DNA from: Pyxidicoccus fallax
GTDB taxonomy: Bacteria > Myxococcota > Myxococcia > Myxococcales > Myxococcaceae
NCBI RefSeq assembly: GCF_012933655.1
Contig: NZ_JABBJJ010000003.1
Location: 1 to 64,000, forward strand
DNA: 64,000 bases
Direction: 5' to 3'
Under the pieces are notes generated by a model, which searched no databases, had not been told where the DNA came from, and saw only the letters and a program-made list of their open reading frames with translations. The translations under genes and the position numbers were made by a program. The stretch's first letter is position 1; every line of letters starts with the position of its first letter. Shown here piece after piece: positions 45,801 through 57,800 of the stretch.

Positions 45801-48800
45801 AGGGCGAGCACGTGGTCCGTCTCGCCCAGCTTCAGCAGCCGCGCGCGAATCAGCGGACCGGTGGAAAGGTCGAAGGGCCGCAGCGTCTCTTCACGCAGAC
45901 GGCGCTCCAGCTCGGCGCGGGCGGCCTCGGGCTCCAGGCCGCTGAGGTCCACCGTCTCCAGCGGGAGTGAGCCGATGGGAGAGATGACCTGGAGGGGCTG
46001 TCCCTCCTGCTGGGTGAAGGTGGTGCGCAGTGCCTCGTGGCGCTGCACCAGCGCCTCGAAGGCGCGGCGCAGCGCGTCCGGGTCGAGCACGCCTTCCATG
46101 CGCACGAACGTGGGCATGTTGTAGGCGATGCTGCCGGGCTCGAGCTGGTCGATGAACCACAGTCGCTGCTGGGCGAAGGACAGCGGCAGCGCGCGGGGGC
46201 GACCCGAGGGCGCGATGGCCGGGGCCTGAGCGCTCGTCGTCGAGGCATTGCGCGAGGACTCGATGCGCGAGGCGAGCGCGGCGATGGTGGGCGCCTCGAA
46301 GAGGGCGCGCACGGGCAGCTCGACCTGGAAGGCGCGGCGCATGCGGGAAATCACCTGCGTGGCGAGGAGGGAGTGGCCGCCGAGGAAGAAGAAGTCCTCG
46401 GTGACGCTGACCTTCTCGAGCCGGAGCACCTCGGCCCAGATGGCGGCGAGCTTCTCCTCCGTGGCGTCGCGGGGGGCGACGAAGCTGGCGCGGGTGTCGG
46501 TGGACGCGTCGGGGGCGGGGAGCGCCTTGCGGTCCACCTTGCCGTTGGGCGTGAGCGGCAACGCCTCCAGCATCACGAAGGCGGAGGGCACCATGTACTC
46601 GGGCATGCGCTCGCGCAGCCACTCGCGCGGCGAGACCGGGGTGCGCGGGACGACGTAGGCCACCAGCCGCTGCTGGCCGGGCACGTCCTCGCGAGCCATC
46701 ACCACCGCGTCGCGCACGCCCGCGTGGGCGCGCAGTGCGGCCTCGACCTCGCCCGGCTCGATGCGGAAGCCACGCACCTTCACCTGCGAGTCCTGGCGGC
46801 CCAGGTACTCCAGCGAGCCGTCCCGCAGCCAGCGCACCCGGTCACCGGTGCGGTACAGGCGCGAGCCGGCGGTGGTGGCGAACGGGTCGGGCATGAAGCG
46901 CTCGGCGGTGAGCGCGGGACGGCCCAGGTAGCCCCGGGCGAGCTGCGCGCCGCCGATGAACAGCTCCCCGGGAACGCCCGGCGGCACGGGCCGCAGGTGT
47001 TCATCCAGCACGTAGAGCCGGGTGTTCGCCACCGGCCGGCCCATGGGCACGGTGGAGCCGTGCTCCTGGCCCGTGGCCAGCGCGGAGGTGGCGTCGATGG
47101 TGGTCTCGGTGGGGCCGTACAGGTTGACCAGCCGCGTCTGGGGGAGCAGCGCCCGCGGGCGCGTGGCCAGCTCGGAGGCCAGGGCCTCGCCGCCGCAGAA
47201 CAGCCAGCGCAGGTGCGTGGCGCTCCGCAGGCCCTCCTCCTCCAGCATGAAGCGGAGCATGGAGGGCACCACCTGCAGGACGGTGATGCGCTGACGCACC
47301 ACGCAGGCCACCAGCTCGGCCGGGTCGCGGTGGGCGTCGGGCGGCGCGAGCACGAGCGGGGCGCCCACCAACAGCGACGCCCAGCATTCCCACACGGACG
47401 CGTCGAAGCTCAGCGGCGTCTTCTGCAGCACCCGGTCCCCGGCGGTGATGCCGAAGGCGGAGAGGAACCACGCCATGTGATTGACGAGGGCGCCGTGCGG
47501 GATGACCACGCCCTTGGGCTGGCCGGTGCTGCCCGACGTGTAGATGACGTAGGCGGCATCGCTCGCGGACACCGCGACGTCCGGCGCGCGCGTGTCCTCG
47601 CGGAGCGAGGCGTCGTCGAGGCACAGCACGTCCGTGCCCTCGGGCAGCAGGCCGAGCAGGGCCTGCCGGGTGAGGAGCACCCGGGCGCCCGAGTCCTGGA
47701 GCATGAAGGCCAGGCGCTCGCGCGGATAGTCCGGCGCCAGCGGCACGTAGGCGGCGCCGGCCTTGAGGATGCCGAGCAGGCCCACCACCATCTCGGGAGC
47801 ACGCTGCACGCAGAGCGCGACGCAGTCACCCGGGCGGACGCCCCGGCGCAGCAGCGCGCGGGCGAGCTGGTTCGCTCGTGCGTCCAGCTCCCGGTAGGTG
47901 AGCCTCGCGTCGTCGGACTCCACGGCCACCGCGTCCGGAGTGCTCCGCGCCCAGGCCGCGACGCGCTCGTGGACGCAGGCGTCCTCCGGGAAGGTCGTTG
48001 CCGTGGCGTTCCAGTCCACCAGCACCTGCTGGCGCTCGGCGCCGGTCAGCAGGGAGATGGAGGCCAGCGGCGCCTCGGGGCGGGAGACGAGGGCCTCCAC
48101 GAGGACGCGGAAGTGCTGCGCCATCCGCGCGACGGTGGCACCGTCGAACAGGTCGGTGTTGTACCGCAGCATGCCGGTGAGGCCGTTCGGCGTCTCTCCG
48201 AGGCACAGCTCCAGGTCGAACTTGATGGTGGGGTTGTCCACCTCCAGCGGGTGCAGCGCCAGCCCCATGCCCCGGGCCGCGGTCGTGGGCGCGTTCTGCA
48301 GGGTGAACATCACCTGGAACAGCGGGCCGCGGCTCATGTCACGCGCGGGCTGCAGCTCCTCCACGAGGCGCTCGAAGGGCACGTCCTGGTGCGCATAGGC
48401 GCCCAGGGCCACCTCCTTCACCTGACGCAGCAGGTGGAGGAAGGAGGCCGGGTCCTCCACGCGGGCGCGCAGCACCAGCGTGTTGGCGAAGAAGCCGATG
48501 AGGCCTTCCAGCTCACCGCGCTGACGGCCGGCGATGGGCGAGCCGACGGCGATGTCCTGCTGGCCGGAGTAGCGCGACAGCAGCACCTGGAAGGCCGCGA
48601 GCAGCGCCATGTAGAGCGTGGCGCCCTCGCGCTGACAGAGCGCCTTGAGCGCCTCGGCGGTGGCGCTGGAGAGCGCGAGAGGCACATCCGCGCCGTTGAA
48701 GGTCTGCACGGGCGGCCGCCGCTTGTCGGTGGGCAGCTCCAGCGTGGAGACACCGGAGAGCTGCTCGCGCCAGAAGGCGAGCTGCTCGTCGAGCACCGCT

Positions 48801-51800
48801 CCCTGGAGCCACGCGCGCTGCCAGACGGCGTAGTCTGCGTACTGGAGCGTCATGGGCGGAAGGGGCGAGGGTCGGCCCTGGGAGAAGGCCTCGTAGAGCG
48901 CCGCGACCTCACGCACCAGCACGTTCATGGACCAGCCGTCCGAGACGATGTGGTGCATGTTGAGGGCGAGCACGTGCTCGGTGGGCGACAGCTTCAGCAG
49001 CCGCGCGCGAATCAGCGGGCCGGTGGAGAGGTTGAAGGGCCGCAGCAGCTCCTCGCGGAGGTGGCGTCCCAGCTCGGCGCGAGCGAATTGGGGCTCCAGG
49101 GCGCTGAGGTCCACCACCTCCAGCGGCAGCGTGCCGGTGGGGGCGATGACCTGGAAGGGCTCACCCTCCTGCTGGATGAAGGTGGTGCGGAGCGCCTCGT
49201 GGCGCAGCACCAGCTCGTCGAAGCCGCGCCGCAGGGCGGCCTCATCGAGCGCTCCCGTCATGCGCACGAACGTGGGCATGTTGTAGGTGGGGCTGTCGGG
49301 CTGGAGCTGGTCGATGAACCACAGGCGCTGCTGGGCGAAGGACAGCGGCATCGGCCCGGTACGGAGCACGGGGACGAGGGCGTGAGCCTGGGTGCCCGAG
49401 CGGGAGGCGTCGATGCGCTCGGCGAGGGCGGCGACGGTGGGCGCCTCGAAGAGCGCACGCAGGGGCAGTTCCACTTCGAAGGTGGAGCGGATGCGGGAGA
49501 TGACCTGGGTGGCCAGCAGCGAGTGACCGCCGAGTTCGAAGAAGTTGCCGGTGACGCTCACCTGCTCGAGCCGCAGGACGCTGGCGAACAGCTCGGCCAG
49601 CTTCTCCTCGGTGGCATTGCGAGGCGCGACGTAGGCCTCGGCGGAGGCCAGCGCCGCGTCGGGGGCGGGAAGGGCCTTGCGGTCCACCTTGGCATTGGAG
49701 GTGAGGGGCAGGGCGTCCAGCCGCACGAGGGCGGAGGGCACCATGTACTCGGGCAGCCGCTGCTTCAGGGAGTCGCGCAGGGCGCTGATGTCGAGCGACT
49801 CGGGAGCGGCGACGTAGCCGACGAGACGCTTGTCACCGGGGACGTCCTCGCGAACGAGGGCCACGGCCTGGGCGACGTCGGAGAAGGCGAGCAGGGCGGC
49901 TTCGACTTCGGCCAGCTCGATGCGGTAGCCGCGCACCTTCACCTGGGCATCGGCACGGCCGAGGAACTCCAGCACGCCGTCCTTACGCCAGCGGGCGAGG
50001 TCGCCCGTGCGGTACAGGCGAGCACCGGGGATGCCGGAGAACGCATCGGGGACGAAGCGTTCGGCGGTGAGGGCGGGCTGCTCCACGTAGCCGCGGGCGA
50101 CGCCGTCACCACCGATGAACAGCTCACCCGTGACACCGACGGGCACCGGCTGGCCGGAAGAGTCCAGCAGGTACACGCGGGTGTTGCCGATGGGCTTGCC
50201 GATGGGAACGGAGGAGCCCACGTGGGCGACGTCCGTCATGCGGTGGCAGGAGGCGAAGAGCGTCGTCTCGGTAGGGCCGTAGCAGGCAGTGACGGGGATG
50301 CGCAGCTCTTCGAGGACGCGGCGCACGTGAGGCGCGCTGACGACGTCGCCACCGGTGAGCAGCTGCTTCACGCCACGCAGCGCGGCGAGGTTGTGGTCCG
50401 CCACCTGCGTGAAGAGACCGGAGGTGAGGTGGAGCGTGGTGACACCGTGCTTCACCAGCACGGACTCCAGCTCCTTCAGGTCGGAAGGCGAGTGAGGAGG
50501 GAACACCACCAGCCGCGCGCCATGGAGCAGCGGGCCCCAGAGTTCCAGGGTGGAGGCGTCGAAGGAGACAGGCGCGATGAGCAGGAACGTCTCGTCGGGG
50601 CCGAGGTGCGCGTAGTCGACACCGAAGACGGTGCGCAGCACGGCGGCCTGAGGGGTGCCGACCCCCTTGGGCCGGCCGGTGGAGCCGGAGGTGAAGTCGA
50701 TGTACGCGAGGCTACCGGGCAGCGCAGCGAAAGGAGGCGCGGAGGTCGGCAGCCCGTCCAGGGACACGTCCTCCAGCACCACGGTGGACAGCCCGTCCAT
50801 GGGCAATCCACGCGCGGCCGACAACGACGAGGAGGCCGGCTGCCCCTGGGAGGTGGACGAGGAGGCCGGCTGCCCCTGGGAGGTGGACGAGGAGGCCGGC
50901 TGCCCCGGAGAGGCCAACGTCTCGGCCACGGGCAGCTTCGCCCGCAGCGCGCGAGAGGTGACGAGCACGCGAGGACGCGCGTCCTCCACCATGGCCGCGA
51001 GGCGCTCACGGGGGTAGGACGGGTCGAGCGGGACGTAGGCGCCCCCGGCCTTGAGGATGGCGACCAGCGAGACAATCAGCTCCAACGAGCGGTCCAGCGC
51101 GATGGCGACACGGGAGTCGGTGGACACACCGAGGCTCCGCAGGTGCCAGGCGAGCTGGTTGGCGCGCGCATCGAGCTGCCGGTAGGTGAGCTTCTCCTCC
51201 CCGAACTCGACAGCGACCTTGTCGGAGAAGCGAGCCACCACCTGCGAGAAGACCTCGGGCAGGGTCGAGCCGCGCGGGTACTCGGAGGCGGTGGCATTCC
51301 AGTCCACCAGCACCTGTCGGCGCTCCACTTCCGAGAGCAGCGACATCGAAGCCAGAGACACCTCGGGACGGGAGACGAGCGCCTCCACCAGCGTCCCGAA
51401 GTGTTCCACCATCCGCCGAGCCGTGGTGCCCTCGAACAGGCTGGAGTTGTAGCCCAGGACGCCTTCGTAGCCCTCCGCGGTGTGCCAGAGGTTCAGCTCC
51501 AGCTCGAACCGGTTCGTGGGGTTCTCCACCTCCAGCTCTCGCAGCGCGAGCGGCGACCTTCGTGCCGCCGGCCTGTCCGCGTTCTGCAGGGCGAACAGCA
51601 CCTGGAAGAGCGGTGTGCGGCTGAGGTCCCGCTCCAGTTGCAGCTCCTCCACCAGCTTCTCGAAGGGCACGTCCTGGTGGGCGTAGCCGCCCAGGGTGGT
51701 CTCACGGACCTGGGCCAGCAGCTCGCGGAACGTGACGTGGGGCCGCACCTGGGCCCGCAGGACCAGGGTGTTGACGAAGAAGCCGATGAGCCCCTCCGTC

Positions 51801-54800
51801 TCCGCGTAACGGCGGCCCGCGATGGGCGAGCCCACGCTGACGTCCTGCTGCCCAGAGTAGCGCGACAGCAGCACCTGGAAGGCAGCGAGCAGCACCATGA
51901 AGGGCGTGGCCCCTTCCCGTTGCGCCAGTGCCGTCAGGGCCGCGCCGAGCTCACCGGACAGCCGCACCGGTACCGTACCGCCCTGGTTCGACAGCACCGC
52001 GGGGCGAGGCTTGTCCGTGGGCAGCTCCAGGTGCGGAGGCGCTCCGGCCAGCCGCTCCTTCCACCAGCCGAGCTGTGCCTCCAGCGTCGCGCCGCTCAGC
52101 CACCGCCGCTGCCACACGGCGTAGTCCGCGTACTGCACCGGCAGCACCGGCAGCTCCGGCGACCGTCCCTCCGAGAACGCCGCGTACAGCGCTTCCATCT
52201 CGCGCACCAGCACGCCCATGGACCAGCCGTCCGAGACGATGTGGTGCATCACCACCACGAGCACGTGCGTCTCGGGCGTCAGCCGCAGCAGGCGGGCGCG
52301 CAGCAGTGGGCCCGTGCCCAGGTCGAAGGGCATCGCCGCCTCTCGCATGGCGCGGCGACGTGCCTCCTCCCAGCGCTCGCTCTCGGGCAGCGCGCCGAGG
52401 TCCTCGGCCTCCAGCCGGAACTCCGAGGGCGGATGGATGACCTGGACGGGCGCGTCCTCGCGAGTCGCGAAGGTGGTGCGCAGCGCCTCGTGCCGCTCCA
52501 CCAGCGCGGAGAAGGCCCGCTGGAGCGCGTCCACCCGGAGCGTCCCGTCGATGCGCAGGGTGACGGGGACGTTATAGGCGGCGCTCCCGGGTTCGAGCTG
52601 GTCGATGAACCACAGGCGCTGCTGCGCGAAGGACAGCGGCAGCGCGCCATCGCGCGGCACGGGGACGGGAGGCGGGGCCTCCGGCGCCGAGCCCTCGCCC
52701 CGCGCGACCTCGATGCGCCAGGCGAGCGCTCCGAGCGTGGGCGCCTCGAACAGGGCGCGCAGGGGCAGCTCCACGCCCAGGGACGCGCGGATGCGCGAGA
52801 TGAGCCGCGTGGCCAGCAGCGAGTGACCGCCCAGGTCGAAGAAGTTGTCGTCGACACCCGGCCGGGCCGCGCCCAGCACCTCGGTCCACAGCACGGCGAG
52901 CCGCTGCTCCAGCTCCGTCCGAGGCGCCACGTACTCCCGCTGCGTGGACGCAGTGGCCTCGGGGGCGGGAAGCGCGCGCCGGTCCACCTTGCCATTGGGC
53001 GTCAGTGGCAGCGCGTCCAGCGGCACCAGCGCCGAGGGCACCATGTACTCGGGCAGCTTCTGGCGGAGGAAGTCCTTGAGCGCCGGGGCGTCCACGTCAG
53101 ACGGCACGACGTAGGCCACCAGGCGCCTGTCTCCAGGCCGGTCCTCGCGCACCATCACCACGGCTTCCTTCACCCGCGGATGCTGCGTCAGCGCGGTCTC
53201 CACCTCACCGGTCTCAATGCGGAAGCCGCGCAGCTTCACCTGGCCGTCCTTGCGGCCCAGGAACTCGAGGGTGCCATCCGCGAGCCACCGCACGCTGTCT
53301 CCCGTGCGGTACAGCCGCTCCCCGTCTCCGAAGGGGTGGGGCACGAAGCGCTCGGCCGTCAGCTCCGGCCGTCCGAGGTAGCCCACCGCGAGGCCGTCTC
53401 CGCCCACGTACAGCTCGCCCGGCACGCCCACCGGGACGGGATGCAGGGCTTCGTCCAGCACGTACACCGTCGTGTTGTTGATGGGCCGGCCAATGGACAC
53501 CGAGCGGGTGCCGACGTCGTCCAGCGAGTCCATGGCGTACACGGTGGAGAAGGTCGTGTTCTCCGTCGGGCCGTACACGTTCATGAAGGGATGTCCGGCG
53601 GAGAGTCGCTCCTTCGCGCGAGCGATGGGCATCGCCTCTCCGCCGCTCATCAGTTGCTTCACGTGGGCCAGGGTCTCGGGGTACCGGGCCTGGAGCTGGT
53701 CGAAGAGGGCCGTGGTCATGAACAGCGAGGTGATGCGGTGCTCACCCAGCGTGCGGCCCAGCTCCTCCAACGACGGCGCTCCATGCGGGTACACCACCAG
53801 CCGCGCGCCGTGGAGCAGCGCGCCCCACAACTCCAGCGTGGACGCGTCGAACGAGATGGACGAGAGGTGCAGCCACACCTCCTCTGGCCCGAAGCGCACC
53901 CAGTCCGCCCCCAGCACGAGACGGGAGATGCCGCGGTGGGGAATGCCCACGCCCTTGGGCCTGCCCGTGCTCCCCGACGTGAACATCACGTACGCGAGGT
54001 TGGCGCCGCCCACCCGGTTCGGTGGGTTGTCCTCGGGTTCGTGCACCCGCTCGGAGTCCACGAGCACGACCTGCTCGCCCTCCTCGGCCACCAGGGGGGC
54101 CAGCTTCTCCTGGGCCACGAGCACCGCGACGCCGGCCTCGCGCTTCATCCAGCGCAGCCGCTCCCGCGGGTAGTTCGAATCGAGCGGGACGTAGGCCCCT
54201 CCGGCCTTGAGGATGGCCAGGATGCCGACCACCAGCTCCGGCGAGCGCTCCACGCACAGGCCCACCCGGACCTCCGGGCCCACGCCCAGCCGCCGCAGGT
54301 GGTGCGCGAGCTGGTTCGCCCGCCGGTTCAGCGCGTCGTAGGACAGCCGTCGTCCCGCCTGCTCCACCGCCACCGCGTGCGGCGTCTTCCGCACCTGCGC
54401 CTCGAACAGCTCCGCCACCGAGGCGTCTCGTGGATACGCCGTCGCCGTCCCGCACCACGCCTCCACCACGCGGCGACGCTCGTCCGCGTCCATCAGCGGC
54501 AGCTCCCCCACCCGAGTCCCGGGCGCGGCGACCGCCGCCTCCAGCAGCGTCTCCAGGTGCTTCAGCAGGCGGCCCGCCGTGTCCGGCACGAAGAGGTCGC
54601 TGTCATGGTTGAGCACCACGGCGGCGCCCTCGGCCGTCTCCCACACGAGCAGCGAGAGGTCGAACTTCGACGTGAGGTTGCCGGCGTCCACGGCCTTCAT
54701 CGCCAGCCCCTGCCGGAGCTTCACCTCCGTCATCGGTGTGTTCTGCAGGGTCAGCGCGACCTGGAAGAGCGGGTTGCGGCTCAGGTCACGCGCCGGCTGC

Positions 54801-57800
54801 AGCTCCTCCACCAGCTTCTCGAAGGGAACGTCCTGATGGGCGTAGGCGCCGAGCGTCACCTCGCGCACCCGGGCCAGCAGCTCGTGGAAGGACGCCCGTG
54901 GAGAGACGCGCGTCCTCAGCACCAGGGTGTTGACGAAGAAGCCGATGAGCCCTTCCGTCTCCGCGTGCGTGCGGCCGGCGATGGGCGAGCCCACGCACAC
55001 GTCCTCCTGGCCCGAGTAGCGCGACAGCACGGCCTGCCAGGCGGCCAGCAGGACCATGAAGGGCGTGGCCCCCTCGTCCTGGGCCAGGGCCTTCACGCCC
55101 TCCCAGAGGGCCTTCGGCCAGGTCCGCTGCTGGACTCCGCCCCGGAACCGCTGCACCGGGGGACGCGGCTTGTCCGTGGGGAGCTCCAGCGCGCTCGGAG
55201 CGCCCTGGAGCTGCTCGCGCCACCAGCCGAGCTGCGCGTCGAGGGTCTCGTCCCGCAGCCAGCCGCGCTGCCACACCGCGTAGTCGGCGTACTGCACCGG
55301 CAGCTCCGGCAGGGGAGAGGGCTGTCCCTCGGAGAAGGCCTCGTACAGCGCGGCCACCTCGCGGACGAGGATGCCCGAGGACCAGCCGTCCGTGACGATG
55401 TGGTGCAGGTTGAGCAGCAGCACGTGGTCCGTGGCGCCGCGCTTCACCAGCAGCACGCGAATCAGCGGGCCCGACTCCAGGGAGAAGGACCGCTGAGCGT
55501 CCTCGTCGATGAGCCGGCGTGTCTCCGCCTCCGCTGCGGCTCCCGCCAGCCCGCTCAGGTCCACCACGCGCAGAGGCAGCTCCGCGGCCGGAGCGATGAC
55601 CTGCACGGGGGCGTCCCCCTCCTGACGGAAGGTGGTGCGCAGCACCTCGTGCCGGCGGACCAGCTCCTGGAGGGCGCGTTCGAGCGCCGCGACGTCCAGC
55701 GGGCCGTCGAGCCGCACGGCCGCGGGGATGTTGTAGAAGGCGCTGCCCGGCTCCAGCCTGTCGAGGAACCACAGGCGCTGCTGCGCGAAGGACAGCGGCA
55801 GCGGGCCCGAGCGCGGCACGGGGACCAGCGGCGGGCGCGCCTCTCCGCGCTTCGCGGAGTCAATGCGCTCGGCCAGCTCCGCCACGGTGGGCGCTTCGAA
55901 GAGGTCCCGCAGAGGCATCTCGACGCCGAACGTCGCGCGCACGCGCGAGACGAGCTGCGTGGCCAGCAGCGAGTGGCCTCCCAGGTCGAAGAAGTTGTCG
56001 TGGGCTCCCACGCGCTCGGCGCGCAGCAGCTCCGAGAAGAACAGCGCGAGCTGCCGCTCCGTCTCCGTGCGGGGCGCCACGTACTCGATGGCCTCGTCGC
56101 TGGCCGGAGCGTCCGGGGCGGGCAGGGCCTTGCGGTCCACCTTGCCGTTGGGCGATAGCGGCAGCGCGGGCAGCACCACCACGGCCGAGGGCACCATGTA
56201 CTCGGGCAGCTTCTGCTGGAGGAAGGCGCGCACGGCGCGGGATTCCAGCTCCTCGTCGGTCTCCGCCACCACGTACGCCACGAGCCGCTTGTCGCCGGGG
56301 ACGTCCTCGCGCACCACCACCACGGCCTCGCGCACGCCAGCGAACTGGCGCACCCCGGCCTCCACCTCGCCGGGCTCGATTCGGAAGCCGCGCACCTTCA
56401 CCTGGAAGTCGGTGCGGCCCAGGAAGTCGAGCGTCCCGTCCTTGCGCCAGCGCACCCGGTCACCCGTGCGGTACAGGCGCGCACCGGGAATGGCGCTGAA
56501 GGGATGGGGCACGAAGCGCTCGGCTGTCAGGTCCGGGCGGCCCAGGTAGCCCCAGGCCAGGCCGTCACCGCCGACGTACAGCTCGCCGGGCACGCCCACG
56601 GGCACCGGCTGCATGGAAGCGTCCAGCACGTATGCGGTGGAGTTGGACAGCGGCCGGCCAATGGGCACGGAGGCGCCCACGTCCGAGCCACGCCGCAGCG
56701 TGTGCGTGGCGGAGAACGTGGTGTTCTCCGTGGGGCCATAGCCGTTGACGAGGACGGCGCCGTCTCCCAGCCGCTCCAGGTGCTGACGCACGCGCGCGGT
56801 GGGCAGCACGTCACCACCGGCGAGCACCTGCCGCACGTGGGCCAGCGCCTCGCCCTGGTGCAGCACCACCTGCTCGAAGAGGGCGGCCGTCAGCCACAGC
56901 GTGGTGACACCGTGCCGCGCGAACAGCTCGCCCAGTTCCTCCAGTGAGGGCTTGTGCGGGGGCGCCACCACCAGCCGGCCGCCGTTGAGCAGCGCGCCCC
57001 AGACTTCCAGCGTGGACGCGTCGAAGGCCACGGGCGCCAGCTGGAGGAAGGTGTGCTCCGGCCCGAACTGGATGAACGAGGAGCCGCGTACCAGCCGCAC
57101 CACGCCTCGGTGCGGCACGCTGACGCCCTTGGGCTGGCCGGTGCTGCCCGAGGTGAACATGACGTACGCGAGGCTGTCGGCGGAGACCTCCACCTCCGGC
57201 GGCGTCTGGGGCCAGCGCACCACCTGCGTCCACTCGGAGTCCAGGCACACGAGGAACTGGCCCAGCGCGGGCAGCTCGTCCGCTACGTGCTCCTGGGTGA
57301 GCAGCACGCCGACGCCGGCCTGCTGGAGCAGGAAGGTGATGCGCTCGACGGGGTAGGTGCGGTCCACCGGCACGTAGGCGCCGCCGGCCTTGAGCACGCC
57401 GAGCAGCGCCACCACCAGCTCCAGCGAGCGCTCCAGGCACACGCCCACGCGCGAGCCCGGCGCGACGCCGCTGGCGCGCAGGTGGTGCGCGAGCTGGTTC
57501 GCGCGCGCATCGAGTTCCGCATACGTGAGCCGCGCGTCACCGAAGACGACGGCCACCGCGTCCGGCGTGAGGGCGGCCTGCCGGGCGAACAGCGTGTGGA
57601 TGGGCGTGTCACGCGGGTAGACCGTGGTCGTCGCGTTCCAATCCACCAGGACGCGCTGGCGCTCGGCCTCCGTCAACAGGGACAGGGAGGCGAGGGTCGC
57701 CTCGGGACGCGCGACGATGCCCTCCACGAGGACGCGGAACTGCTCCGCCATCCGTGAGACGGTGTCCGCCTCGAAGAGGTCCGCGTTGTAGGAGAGCTGG

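Noticed and set aside
46037-56158. A 3373-codon open frame on the plus strand
   Set aside because: It is antisense to the NRPS. Long antisense frames are expected in repetitive coding DNA with very GC-biased third positions, and the translation is low-complexity with no domain.
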